A stretch of 64,000 nt of DNA, taken from assembly GCF_022829515.1 (NCBI RefSeq), contig NZ_JAKSYL010000243.1, forward strand, positions 1-64,000, in the 5' to 3' direction. Within the stretch, counting starts at the first letter, position 1, and every line of letters begins with the position of its first letter. The notes under the pieces are model-generated. The model ran no database searches. It saw nothing but the letters and a program-made list of their open reading frames with translations, and was not told the DNA's origin. Origin of the DNA: Methylobacterium sp. J-048. Lineage in GTDB: Bacteria > Pseudomonadota > Alphaproteobacteria > Rhizobiales > Beijerinckiaceae. Position numbers and translations under genes: made by a program. Positions 17,732 through 27,546 of the stretch are shown piece after piece.

Positions 17732-18943
17732 TCAGGCCGGTCCGGCCCCCTGCGTGTTCACATAGACCGCGTAGAGCGACTGGCTCGCGGTCATGAACAG
17801 GCGGTTCCGCTTCGGGCCGCCGAAGGTGAGGTTGCCGCAGACCTCCGGCAGGCGGATCCGGCCGATCAGCTTGCCCTGCGGCGACCAGATTGTGACGCCG
17901 TTGTAGCCCACGGCGCGGCCGGCATTGCTCGCCACCCAGAGACTGCCGTCGACATCGGCCCGCATGCCGTCGGGGCCGCATTTCACGCCGTCCACGACGC
18001 ATTCCGAGAACAGCCGCTTGTTCGACACGGCGGCACCGGTCCCGACGTCGAAGGCGTAGATCTCACCCTTGCCGCCGGGGCCGGTATCGCCCGGGCCTTT
18101 GCCGGTGGAGGAGAGGTAGAGCGTCTTATGATCGGGCGAGAAGCACAGGCCGTTGGGGTTCGGCACCTGCGCGTCGGTCAGAACCTGATCGATCCGGCCG
18201 TTCGGGTCGATCCGGTAGAGGGCGTTGGGGAGTGCGCGCTTGCTTGTCCGCAGACCGACCGGCTGGCCGAGTCGCGGGTTCAGACGGCCCTGCGGGTTCG
18301 AGGGGCCGCCGGCCTCGTCCGGCGTTCCCTCGTACAGCTGGCCGCCGTAGGGCGGATCGGTGAACCAGTACGACCCATCGGCGTGCTGCTCGATGTCGTT
18401 GGGCGAGTTGAACGGCTTGCCGTCGAAGCTGTCGGCCAGGATCGTGGCGGAGCCGTCGAGCTCATAGCGCACCACCCGCCGGGTGATGTGCTCGCAGGAG
18501 ATCTGCCGGCCCTGGCGGTCGAAGCTGTTGCCGTTGGAGTTGTTGCTGTGGCTGCGGAAGATTCCGACATGGCCGTCCTCCTCGAGCCACCGCATCTGCC
18601 GGTCGTTCGGGATGTCGCTCCAGATCAGGAAGCGGCCGAGGCTGTTCCAGGCCGGTCCCTCCGCCCAGAGCGCGCCGGTCCAGAGGCGGCGGATCGCGCT
18701 GTTGGGGACGATGTAGCGCTCGAACGACGGATCGACCGTGATGACGTCGGGATCAGTGAAGTACGTGGTCGGCGACGCGCCGGGGCGGAAGTCGCGCGGC
18801 GGGTTGGTCACGGTGCTCGGCGGCTCCGGCTGACCGACGGCGCTGGTCGCGGAGAGCAGAGCAGCGCCGGCTCCGGCAAGCATCGCGCGTCTGCTTGGCC
18901 ACGCGAATTGAGTCTCAGACGCATCAACCTGCGGTTGCCGCAT
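17732..18943 (-). CDS. SMP-30/gluconolactonase/LRE family secreted protein
   Basis: 403 residues from ATG 18943, which has a good ribosome binding site (GGGGAGGAAAATC). An N-terminal SRRAMLAGAGAALLSATSAVG segment with twin Arg looks like a Tat signal. The remainder is a beta-propeller with NPNGLCFSPDHKTLYLSST and DGMRADVDGSLWVAS motifs, including the metal-site residues of SMP-30 lactonases (Glu in WAEGPAW, Asn in SPNDIE, Asp in CGPDGMRAD). It probably hydrolyses a sugar lactone in the periplasm. Stand-alone gene. Confidence 0.9.
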   Translation of the reverse strand: MRQPQVDASETQFAWPSRRAMLAGAGAALLSATSAVGQPEPPSTVTNPPRDFRPGASPTTYFTDPDVITVDPSFERYIVPNSAIRRLWTGALWAEGPAWNSLGRFLIWSDIPNDRQMRWLEEDGHVGIFRSHSNNSNGNSFDRQGRQISCEHITRRVVRYELDGSATILADSFDGKPFNSPNDIEQHADGSYWFTDPPYGGQLYEGTPDEAGGPSNPQGRLNPRLGQPVGLRTSKRALPNALYRIDPNGRIDQVLTDAQVPNPNGLCFSPDHKTLYLSSTGKGPGDTGPGGKGEIYAFDVGTGAAVSNKRLFSECVVDGVKCGPDGMRADVDGSLWVASNAGRAVGYNGVTIWSPQGKLIGRIRLPEVCGNLTFGGPKRNRLFMTASQSLYAVYVNTQGAGPA

Positions 18944-19022
18944 GATTTTCCTCCCCGTGTGTCGACCGATCGTCGATCTAACTCTTGGCGTTCGCGCCAT
19001 TATGACGGGGACGATCTTGGGA

Positions 19023-19448
19023 TCAACCGAGCTTGCGCCGCAGGATCTTCCAGACGCCGTCGGCCGAGGCCACCAGGCGCGTGCCTTCGCGGACATCGCC
19101 GCGCATGAACACCAGGGAGCCGGTGCGCTTGACCACCTGCGGGTGCACCTCGATCCAGTCGCCGAGGCGGCCGACATCGATGAACTTCATCTCGAGCTGG
19201 ATCGTGACGCAGTTGGCGCCGTCGGCCGCTCGCATCGCGGTCTCGCCGAGCGCCCGGTCGGCGAAGCTCATCAGCATGCCGCCATGGACCACGCCGATCA
19301 GGTTGGCGTGCTTCTGCTCCGCCCGGAACGCGTAGGCGCCGTCGGCGTCGCGAAAGTGAAGCGGACCGACATGGGCGATGAAGCCCTGGTCCTCCACCGC
19401 CGTCCAGCCTTCGGAGGCCGGATCGAAGTTTTTCGGGTCGGTCGTCAT
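19023..19448 (-). CDS. PaaI-like hotdog thioesterase
   Basis: 141 residues, single hotdog domain. The motif LIGVVHGGMLMSFADRALGE (about residues 50-69) contains the HGG and the acidic residue of the PaaI/4HBT active site. It should hydrolyse an acyl-CoA thioester. The substrate is unknown, since neighbours (SMP-30 protein, HrpB) give no pathway. The start at 19448 fits the family length. Confidence 0.87.
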   Translation of the reverse strand: MTTDPKNFDPASEGWTAVEDQGFIAHVGPLHFRDADGAYAFRAEQKHANLIGVVHGGMLMSFADRALGETAMRAADGANCVTIQLEMKFIDVGRLGDWIEVHPQVVKRTGSLVFMRGDVREGTRLVASADGVWKILRRKLG

Positions 19449-19492
19449 CGGGTCGCGTCCGTCCTGTCGTTGGGGTGGGCCGGTGCCGGATC

Positions 19493-21946
19493 CTACGTCC
19501 CGCGCGGCTTGGCCCGCCGCGTCGGAGCCTCGGCGAGGGGGTCTTCCGGCCAGGGATGACGCAGGTAGCGTCCGCGCATCTCTGCCCGTACCGCCGCCCA
19601 GGAGCCGCGCCAGAAGCCCGGCAGGTCCCGGGTGATCTGGATCGGGCGATGGGCCGGCGACAGCAGGTGCAGGACCAGGGGCCGTCCGCCGGCGGTCGGG
19701 TGCCGGTCGAGGCCGAACAGCTCCTGCACCCGGACGGCCAGGACCGGTTCGGCCTCGGTGTAGTCGACCGGGATGCGCGAGCCGGTCGGTACCTCGACAT
19801 GGGTCGGCGCCTCCGCGTCGAGCCGGCCGCGAAGCTGCCAGGGCAGCAGGCCGTGCAGGGCTCCGGCGAGGTCGTCCGGGGTGATGGCGGCCGCGGAACT
19901 ACGCCCGACCAGTGCCGGAGCCAGCCAGGTCTCGGCGCTCGCCGCGAGGGCGGCATCGGACAGGTCCGGCCAATCACCGCCCTCGGCGGCGCGCAGGAAC
20001 TGCACCCGGGCACGCCATTGCGACAGGCCCGGGGTCCAGGGCAGGCGATCGAGGCCGAGACCGACGATGCCGCGGGCCAGGATCGCGGCGGATTCCGGGC
20101 TGGCCGGGACCGGCAGCGGCCGCTCCCCGAGGCTGACCGCACCCAGGCGCCGGACCGCCCGCGCCCGCAGGGCGGCGGCCTGCGGATCGAAGGTGACCTC
20201 GGTGCGGGCCTCGATCCGGTCGGCGAACAGCCGTTCGATCGCCTCGGCGCCCATCGCGGCGGCGGCCAGGATACGGGCGTTGCCGGCGGCGCCCGCGAGG
20301 TCGGCGATCACCAGATAGGTCTCCCGGGCGAGCGGGCTCGCCGGGTCGAGGCGGCCGGCCCGGCCGCTGGCCATGACGAACTCGCCCTCCCGGCCCCGGG
20401 CGCGGGCGATCCGGTCGGGATAGGCCAGCGCCAGCAGCGGGCCGGCCGCGTCCCGATCATCCTGCTGGGCGCCTCCGGCGATCCGCGCCCAGTTCTCGGC
20501 GAGCCGACGCATGTCCGTGGCCCGTCCGCCCCGGTCCCGGCGGAAGCGCTCGACCCGCTCGTCGAGGTCGATACCGTCGCCGCCCAGCCCACGCTCCACG
20601 AGGACTGCTGCGAGGTCCGCGGCGTCCCGCGCCTGGCCGATCCCGGCCGCGACCGTCACCATCCGGGCGAGCCGCGGCGGCAACGGCAGGGCGCGCAGCT
20701 TTGTGCCGATCTCGGTGAGCCGCCCGTCGGCGTCGAGCGCCCCGAGGGCGCCGAGCATGGTGCGGGCTTCCGTGAGCGTGGCTTCGGGCGGCGGATCCAG
20801 GAAGGCGAGCGTGCGCGGGTCGGTGACGCCCCAGGCCGCGCAGTCGAGCAGCAGCCCGGCGAGGTCGGCCGAAAGAATCTCGGGGCGGGTGAACGGTTCG
20901 AGCGCGCTGGTGCCGGCCTCCGACCAGAGCCGCCAGCACAGGCCCGGCTCGGTCCGGCCGGCCCGGCCCCGGCGCTGGTCCACGGAAGCGCGGGACGCCC
21001 GGGCGGTCACGAGCCGGGTCAGGCCGAGGCCGGGCTCGTAGACCGGCACCCGGGCCAGCCCGGAATCGACCACGATCCGCACGCCCTCGATGGTCAGCGA
21101 GGTCTCGGCGATGCTGGTGGCCAGCACGACCTTCCGGGTCCCGGACGGCGCCGGCGCGACGGCGCGGTCCTGCTCGGCCGGGGTCAGCGCGCCGTAGAGT
21201 GGGGCGAGCTGCACCTCCGGCCCGACCTTCTGGGCCAGGAGGTCATGGGTCCGGCGGATCTCGGCCTGTCCCGGCAGGAACACCAGCACCGAGCCGGTAT
21301 CCGCCCGGAGCGCGCGCAACGTCACCTCGGCGACCGAGTCCTCAATGCGCCGGTTCGGGTCGCGCTCGGCGTAGCGGGTCTCCACCGGAAAGGCGCGGCC
21401 CTCGGAGGCGACCACCGGGGCGTCGCCCAGCAGCCGCGCGACCCGGGCGCCATCCAGGGTCGCCGACATGACCAGGATCCGCAGATCCTCGCGCAGCCCG
21501 CTCTGTGCATCGCACGCCAAGGCGAGGCCGAGATCGGCGTCGAGGGAGCGTTCGTGGAATTCGTCGAACAGGACCGCACCGACGCTCGCCAACTCCGGAT
21601 CGTCGAGGATCATGCGCGTGAACACGCCCTCGGTCACCACCTCGATCCGGGTCCGCGCCGAGATCTTCGACCCGAGCCGCACCCGCAGGCCGACCGTTCC
21701 GCCAACCGGTTCGCCCAAGCTCTGCGCCATCCGGGCGGCCGCGGCCCGGGCCGCGAGGCGACGCGGCTCCAGCAGGATAATTTTTTTCGCGCCCAACCAC
21801 GGGGCGTCGAGCAGGTCCAAGGGGACGCGCGTGGTCTTGCCGGCGCCGGGGGGCGCCACCAGCACGGCGGCGTTCCGGGCGGTGAGTGCGCTGCGCAGTT
21901 CGGGAAGCGCCGCCTCGATCGGCAGCGCGGTAACGGGACCGGCCAT
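19493..21946 (-). CDS. hrpB: ATP-dependent helicase HrpB
   Basis: 817-residue DEAH-box helicase. Motif I APPGAGKTTRVPL lies near residue 32, motif II is the variant DEFHERS (about residue 125), motif III is SATLDG, and motif VI is QRRGRAGRTEPG. HA2 and HrpB C-terminal domains follow. The ATG at 21946 (MAGPVTAL) is chosen; the frame stays open a further 254 codons upstream but that part runs through the divergent gene and is not protein-like. HrpB is widespread, cytoplasmic and of unclear cellular role in RNA metabolism. Confidence 0.95.
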   Translation of the reverse strand: MAGPVTALPIEAALPELRSALTARNAAVLVAPPGAGKTTRVPLDLLDAPWLGAKKIILLEPRRLAARAAAARMAQSLGEPVGGTVGLRVRLGSKISARTRIEVVTEGVFTRMILDDPELASVGAVLFDEFHERSLDADLGLALACDAQSGLREDLRILVMSATLDGARVARLLGDAPVVASEGRAFPVETRYAERDPNRRIEDSVAEVTLRALRADTGSVLVFLPGQAEIRRTHDLLAQKVGPEVQLAPLYGALTPAEQDRAVAPAPSGTRKVVLATSIAETSLTIEGVRIVVDSGLARVPVYEPGLGLTRLVTARASRASVDQRRGRAGRTEPGLCWRLWSEAGTSALEPFTRPEILSADLAGLLLDCAAWGVTDPRTLAFLDPPPEATLTEARTMLGALGALDADGRLTEIGTKLRALPLPPRLARMVTVAAGIGQARDAADLAAVLVERGLGGDGIDLDERVERFRRDRGGRATDMRRLAENWARIAGGAQQDDRDAAGPLLALAYPDRIARARGREGEFVMASGRAGRLDPASPLARETYLVIADLAGAAGNARILAAAAMGAEAIERLFADRIEARTEVTFDPQAAALRARAVRRLGAVSLGERPLPVPASPESAAILARGIVGLGLDRLPWTPGLSQWRARVQFLRAAEGGDWPDLSDAALAASAETWLAPALVGRSSAAAITPDDLAGALHGLLPWQLRGRLDAEAPTHVEVPTGSRIPVDYTEAEPVLAVRVQELFGLDRHPTAGGRPLVLHLLSPAHRPIQITRDLPGFWRGSWAAVRAEMRGRYLRHPWPEDPLAEAPTRRAKPRGT

Positions 21947-22099
21947 CGCGTCCGCTGATGGCCCGGCTGGGCGCCAGGCGCAACCGCCCGACCGCCGCGC
22001 CTGACGCTGCCGCGCGATCGATACCAATCGGGGCGCTGCGCTCTGGCGGTAACCGCAGGTCGGCGCGAACGTGCTACCCAACAATCTGGGAGTGAAACG

Positions 22100-22732
22100 A
22101 TGCGTCTCCGCCCCGCCGCCCTCGCTCTGGCGCTCGCCGTCCTGGCCCCTGCCCTGTCGGCGGCAGCCGGTGCGCAGGACCGCCTGCCGACCATCCCGCC
22201 GCAGGATTACACGCCCGAGCAGAAGCAGGCGGCGGATGCGTTCGCGCAGGCCCGCGGCAAGCCTCCGTTCGGCCCGTTCGAGCCGCTGATGCACTCGCCC
22301 GAAGTGATGACCTTGGCCCGGTCGATGGGCGATTACCTCCGGTTTAAGCCGAAGATCGGCACCACCCTGTCGGAACTGGTGATCCTGCTCACCGCCCGGC
22401 GCTGGACCCAGGATTACGAGTGGTACGTTCACGCGCCGATCGCCGAGAAGGCCGGGATCGCCCCCGAGATCGTCGCGGCAATCCGCGACGGACGCCGACC
22501 GGCGACGATGAGCGACGACGAGACCGTCGTGTACGACTTCACGGCCGAGCTGCAGGACACCAGACGCGTCTCGGACACGACCTACGCCAAGGCCGAGGCC
22601 CGATTCGGGAAGGCCGGACTCGTCGATCTGGCGGCGATCTCGGGCTACTACACGCTGCTCGCCATGGAACTGAACGCGGCGCGCTACCCGATTCCCGACG
22701 GTGGGCAACGCCTGCCCCGCCTGCCGGAGTGA
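22100..22732 (+). CDS. Secreted carboxymuconolactone decarboxylase-like protein
   Basis: 210 residues with a Sec signal (MRLRPAALALALAVLAPALS, cleavage near AGAQD). The AhpD/CMD-type helical region has LSELVILLTARRWTQDYEW, with Glu and Tyr-Glu-Trp in place of the CxxC of AhpD, so peroxidase activity is unlikely. The C-terminal LVDLAAISGYYTLLAMELN is also family-like. Ribosome binding site GGGAGTGAAACG. Divergent from hrpB. Substrate and role unknown; periplasmic location inferred from the signal. Confidence 0.85.
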   Translation: MRLRPAALALALAVLAPALSAAAGAQDRLPTIPPQDYTPEQKQAADAFAQARGKPPFGPFEPLMHSPEVMTLARSMGDYLRFKPKIGTTLSELVILLTARRWTQDYEWYVHAPIAEKAGIAPEIVAAIRDGRRPATMSDDETVVYDFTAELQDTRRVSDTTYAKAEARFGKAGLVDLAAISGYYTLLAMELNAARYPIPDGGQRLPRLPE

Positions 22733-22881
22733 ACAGAGCTATCCACAGCCTGCGGGCAGCCGGATCCCCGTTATCCACAGGGTTAACGGGTCGCTACAGC
22801 AGGACCCGCCGGGTCGTTGACGAAACGTTAACCCTTCTGGCTTGTTCTCTCTTCGTTCCGGGCGCAACGAAGGAGACCCCG
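22733..22881. promoter_or_regulatory. Spacer with DnaA-box-like sites and an inverted GTTAAC repeat
   Basis: The spacer holds an exact TTATCCACA at 22771-22779 and a near match CTATCCACA at about 22739-22747. An inverted repeat GGGTTAACG at 22780-22788 pairs with CGTTAACCC at 22826-22834. The sites lie upstream of a 77-codon gene. A regulatory role (DnaA or a repressor binding GTTAAC) is possible; nothing else of oriC is present. Confidence 0.35.
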
Positions 22882-23115
22882 ATGCTGACCCAGGCGCTAG
22901 CCGCACAGAAGGATCACACCTGCCCCGTCGATGCGATCAGCCGGGCCTATCTCGGCTTCGCCGGCGGCGATGCCGGCATCGCGCTCCGCTGCGCCATTGC
23001 CGACGCCCTGTCCGATCTCATGGATGCCGAGCGGCGTACCCGCGAGCGCAGCCGCCTGATCTCGCGCGGCTACATCCGGGAAGCTCCCGCGGCCGCTGCC
23101 AAGGCGGAAAGCTGA
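22882..23115 (+). CDS. Small hypothetical protein
   Basis: 77 residues from ATG 22882, preceded by AAGGAGACCCC. The sequence is amphipathic-helical: AISRAYLGFAGGDAGIALRC, then a charged helix DALSDLMDAERRTRERSRLI and an Ala-rich end. No signal peptide or known domain. The strong ribosome binding site and compact upstream region suggest a real, expressed gene. It may be restricted to Methylobacteriaceae (inference). Confidence 0.68.
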   Translation: MLTQALAAQKDHTCPVDAISRAYLGFAGGDAGIALRCAIADALSDLMDAERRTRERSRLISRGYIREAPAAAAKAES

Positions 23116-23222
23116 ACGATGGCTGCAAGTTCACTTCAGCGTCGATGCAGGCAAACCTAGGCATTCTGTCTCTCGTGATCGGGATCGCTCCGGTGATCCC
23201 GCGCTTCATTCGGAGTCAGGTC

Positions 23223-23612
23223 ATGAAACGGATCGCTGTGCTTTCGGCCGCCGCGCTGATCGGCGCGGGGACCCTCGCGTCCACCGCCGCCGAGGCGCGC
23301 GGGGGCGGTGCCATCGCGGCGGGCATCATCGGCGGCCTAGCGGCCGGTGCCCTGATCGGCGCAGCGGCCCAGGCCGCCCCCGCGTATGGCTATTCCTACG
23401 GTCCCGCACCGTACGACGGCTACGGGCCGACGCCCGTGGTCGTCCGGCCGCGCCCGGTCTATCGCGCCTACGAGGACGTCGAGCCGGTCTACGCGACCCG
23501 GCGGGTCGTCACCTACGAGCGCGTGCCGGTCGGCTACGGCCATCGGCGCTGGCGCGACGATGCGGATTGCGACGACGATTATGGCTACGGCCGCCGCTAC
23601 CGCGGCTGGTGA
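23223..23612 (+). CDS. Small secreted Gly/Tyr/Pro-rich protein
   Basis: 129 residues. MKRIAVLSAAALIGAGTLA followed by AEARGGG is a Sec signal. A glycine/alanine hydrophobic stretch (AAGIIGGLAAGALIGAAAQAA) may span or associate with a membrane. The rest is low complexity, rich in Tyr, Pro, Arg and Gly, ending DDDYGYGRRYRGW. Proteins of this build are common in Hyphomicrobiales and have no assigned function. They are sometimes suggested to be envelope-associated. Confidence 0.78.
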   Translation: MKRIAVLSAAALIGAGTLASTAAEARGGGAIAAGIIGGLAAGALIGAAAQAAPAYGYSYGPAPYDGYGPTPVVVRPRPVYRAYEDVEPVYATRRVVTYERVPVGYGHRRWRDDADCDDDYGYGRRYRGW

Positions 23613-23840
23613 GCAGGGTTCCGCAGCGGGACCTGGCGATCATGACGATCCGGGCCGCTGAGCGGGGCGCCCGGATCGTTCCAGCGGCCCTTGCCAATCC
23701 TCCTCTGCTGAGTTGTCGGTGCGGGACGCGCCCAAGCCGTGCAGGTCTCGCCTGCGCCGTGTCCGCATACTCCGCCACAGCTTCGTCGGTTACGTTTGCT
23801 GACTCTCGGTCGGCACTGCTCCAACGGCATCGGCGAATCC

Positions 23841-24557
23841 ATGCTTGTCCATGAAGGCGAGACGCGCAGCTTCGCGGCGGACCTCAACCTGTCCTGGTCC
23901 CTGGCGGCGGTGGCCGGTGCGCTGAACACGGCAGGCTTCTACGCCGTCGGCTTCTACGCCTCGAACATGACCGGCAACGTCTCGGCGATCTCCGACCGGG
24001 CCGGGACCGGCGACCTGATCCTGGCCGTGAAGGCGCTGCTGCTCGTCGTCCTGTTCATGCTGGGCGCCGCGACCTCGACCCTGCTGATCCGCCGCCGGCG
24101 TCGCCACGCGCCCCACGGCGCCTACGCCTACAGCATTTGCGCCGAGGCGATTTTGCTCGCCGCGATCGGCTTCGTCGCCCTGCCGTTGGCCGAGCCTGCA
24201 CGCGGCGAGGCGCTGGTGTTCGGCCTCAGCTTCGTCCTGGGCCTGCAGAATGCCGTGGTGACGAAGATCACCGATGCCCGGGTGCGGACCACCCACGTCA
24301 CCGGCATGGTCACCGATATCGGCATCGAGCTCGCGCGCTGGCTGGACCGCAAGGCCGGCGATCCGCAGGCCAAGCGCCACGACCCCGACAAGCTGCGGCT
24401 TCACCTGATGACGGTGGGCGCGTTCCTCGGCGGCGGCCTTGTGGGCGTCGTGGCCTATCGCGCGATCGGCGTGGGGCTGCTGTTTGCCGCCGCCGCGATC
24501 CTGGCGCTTTTGGCGGCCCCGGCGATCGGCGCCCGCCACTCGGCCCCGGCGGAGTGA
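23841..24557 (+). CDS. DUF1275 (YoaK-like) membrane protein
   Basis: 238 residues from ATG 23841 (MLVHEGETRSF). About six hydrophobic helices. Family landmarks are AGALNTAGFYAVGFYASNMTGN near the N-terminus, LGLQNAVVTKITDARVRTTHVTGMVTD in the middle, split by a loop, and a C-terminal pair of helices. DUF1275 proteins are inner-membrane proteins of unknown transport or scaffold function. The frame extends to 23739, but the upstream residues do not resemble the family. Confidence 0.88.
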   Translation: MLVHEGETRSFAADLNLSWSLAAVAGALNTAGFYAVGFYASNMTGNVSAISDRAGTGDLILAVKALLLVVLFMLGAATSTLLIRRRRRHAPHGAYAYSICAEAILLAAIGFVALPLAEPARGEALVFGLSFVLGLQNAVVTKITDARVRTTHVTGMVTDIGIELARWLDRKAGDPQAKRHDPDKLRLHLMTVGAFLGGGLVGVVAYRAIGVGLLFAAAAILALLAAPAIGARHSAPAE

Positions 24558-24567
24558 CGGCGCCGCG

Positions 24568-24816
24568 TCAGGCCTTGATGTCGAGGAGCTGGCCGCTCAT
24601 GCGGTCGGCGGTGCGCGCCACCGCGGCGTTCAGCGCGAAGGATGTCCGCGACCCGATCAGGTCGGCGACCGTGCTGGACAGATCGACCTGCGCGGCGGGC
24701 GGCAGCGCCGCATCCCCGGCCGGTTCGCCGATCTCCGCAATCTTTTGCGCGGCCGTCCCGAGCCGGTCCGTCGCCCGGCTCATGCCGGCGGTGGCAGTCT
24801 GAAGCGCGTCGATCAT
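24568..24816 (-). CDS. Short flagellar rod/hook C-terminus-like protein
   Basis: 82 residues from ATG 24816 with a good ribosome binding site (CAGGAGAA). It starts MIDALQTATAGMSRATDRLG and ends with VDLSSTVADLIGSRTSF then ALNAAVARTADRMSGQLLDI. This end resembles the C-terminal helix of flagellar rod/hook proteins (consensus around VDLxxEMxxLIxAQRAYxANA and the ADxMLxTLLDI tail). Both ends of a FlgB/FlgC-type helical pair seem to be present without the middle domain. No other flagellar gene is nearby. It could be a small axial-family protein or a domesticated remnant. Confidence 0.7.
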   Translation of the reverse strand: MIDALQTATAGMSRATDRLGTAAQKIAEIGEPAGDAALPPAAQVDLSSTVADLIGSRTSFALNAAVARTADRMSGQLLDIKA

Positions 24817-24971
24817 CGCGGGTTCTCCTGCAGGAGAGCCTGACACGGAGACGCGAGGCAACGGTTTCGCGGTTGCGTAAAATGCGAGGCAATGCGTCGA
24901 TTCCGCGGGCAAGCCCCGAGGCACGTTCGCGAGTCGATTTGCCTTCCTCGCTGAGCGTCGGGCTCAGACCG

Positions 24972-25802
24972 CTAAGAATCGCCGACGACGCCGGCCGCGT
25001 CCTGAGCCTGCAGCACGTCGGGGCGCGGCATCGAGATGATGTTGTAGCCGGCATCGACGAAATGGACCTCGCCGGTGACGCCGCCGGAAAGCGGCGACAG
25101 CAGGTAGAGGGCCGAGCCGCCGACGTCGTCGAGGCTGACGGTGCGACGCAGCGGAGCGTGGGCCGCCTGGTGGTTGAACATCAGCCTTGCGTCGGCGATG
25201 CCAGCGCCGGCCAGCGTCCGCATCGGGCCGGCCGAGAGCGCGTTGACCCGGATTCCATCCGGGCCGAGATCGCTCGCGAGGTAGCGCACCGAGGCTTCCA
25301 GCGCAGCCTTGGCCACGCCCATCACGTTGTAATTCGGCATGACCCGGGTCGAGCCACCGTAGGTGAGCGTCAGCAGGGAGCCGCCGTTTTTCATCCGCTT
25401 GGCCGCGCGCTGGGCGATCTCGGTGAACGAGAAGCACGAGATCGTCAGGGTCCGGGCGAAGTTCTCGCGGGTGGTGACGTCGACGTAGCGGCCCTTGAGC
25501 TGCGCCTTGTCGGAGAAGCCGATGGCGTGGACCACGAAGTCGAGCCCGCCATCGAAGCGTTCGTCGAGGGCCGCGAAGGTGGCGTCCACCGAGGCGATGT
25601 CCTCGACGTCGCAGGGCAGCACGATGTCCGAATCGAGCCGCGCCGCCAGGGGGGCGACCCGCCGGCCCAGGGCGTCGCCCTGATACGTGAAGGCGAGCCG
25701 CGCGCCGTGGGCGTGGAGGGTCCGGGCGATGCCCCAGGCGATCGAGTGATCGTTAGCGACGCCCATGATCAGGCCGCGCTTGCCCGCCATCAAACCTGTC
25801 AT
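24972..25802 (-). CDS. fabI: Enoyl-[acyl-carrier-protein] reductase (NADH)
   Basis: 276-residue SDR enzyme reducing trans-2-enoyl-ACP in the last step of fatty acid elongation. The N-terminal GLIMGVANDHSIAWGIA is the FabI-type nucleotide-binding stretch. The catalytic Tyr-x6-Lys is YNVMGVAK around residue 160, preceded by the second Tyr of the FabI motif in LTYGG. The ATG at 25802 is used; a second ATG at 25790 (MAGKRG) is equally plausible. In related bacteria fabA-fabB-fabI form a run; here a small gene and a terminator separate fabI from fabB, so it needs its own promoter. Confidence 0.95.
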   Translation of the reverse strand: MTGLMAGKRGLIMGVANDHSIAWGIARTLHAHGARLAFTYQGDALGRRVAPLAARLDSDIVLPCDVEDIASVDATFAALDERFDGGLDFVVHAIGFSDKAQLKGRYVDVTTRENFARTLTISCFSFTEIAQRAAKRMKNGGSLLTLTYGGSTRVMPNYNVMGVAKAALEASVRYLASDLGPDGIRVNALSAGPMRTLAGAGIADARLMFNHQAAHAPLRRTVSLDDVGGSALYLLSPLSGGVTGEVHFVDAGYNIISMPRPDVLQAQDAAGVVGDS

Positions 25803-25942
25803 GCCGACTCACATTCCGTACGAGTACGCTGCCCCCGGGACGCGGAGACGGGCCGCGATGCGGTTGAACAACCTATCCGCGACGCAGGTGCCTTAGCGCG
25901 GCTTGCCGCGCGATCCAAACCGGACAGGCTTCGGCGCCGGCC

Positions 25943-25970
25943 AAAAAAAAGCCCCGCCGACGGGCGGGGC
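25943..25970 (-). terminator. Strong intrinsic terminator after fabB and the small gene
   Basis: On the minus strand GCCCCGCC-CGTC-GGCGGGGC forms an 8-bp GC stem (25951-25970), followed directly by eight uridines (25943-25950). It ends transcripts coming from fabA-fabB and the 38-codon gene, 26 bp beyond the latter's stop, and so insulates fabI. Confidence 0.9.
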
Positions 25971-25995
25971 GTTCATCGCAGGGTGGAGCGTCGGC

Positions 25996-26112
25996 TTAGA
26001 AGTACCCGTCCGTATGCGATCGGGCCTCTTCGATCAGCGCCTGCTTGGCGTAGATCGCGGCGCAGCCCGCAATCATCAGGCCGCTCAGTGCTCCGATCAG
26101 GAACGTACCCAT
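25996..26112 (-). CDS. 38-residue single-helix membrane protein
   Basis: Small gene with ATG at 26112. The predicted product begins MGTFLIGALSGLMIAGCAAIY, one hydrophobic helix (residues 2-21), followed by a charged tail KQALIEEARSHTDGYF. It lies 65 bp after fabB and just ahead of a strong terminator on the same strand, so it is very likely transcribed. A GGTGGTGG stretch precedes the ATG. I know no family; Hyphomicrobiales genomes carry similar one-helix peptides. Too short for most gene callers. Confidence 0.6.
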   Translation of the reverse strand: MGTFLIGALSGLMIAGCAAIYAKQALIEEARSHTDGYF

Positions 26113-26177
26113 CGCCACCACCCCATCCAACGAACGGTAAACGTCGCCCCGGACGCGGTGGTTCCGAGATGAGACAG

Positions 26178-27404
<1,227 letters not shown>

Positions 27405-27546
27405 GGTCGTGACGATTCCTCCGTCGCGGCGTCGGTCGCCCGGGCCGCGTCCCGGTCAGCTAAGGTGACGCGGGTACAATCTCAACTGCCGAGGGCGCTG
27501 GGCGTTGCCGCCGCGATGCGAAAGACGCCCCCGAAACGCGGCCCGG

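Noticed and set aside
19475..21958. An 827-codon open frame on the plus strand opposite hrpB
   Set aside because: Low-complexity Gly/Arg/Ala sequence; hrpB on the other strand has all helicase motifs.
22733..22881. A replication origin, because of DnaA boxes
   Set aside because: Only one exact box, no AT-rich unwinding region, and none of the usual neighbours of alphaproteobacterial oriC.
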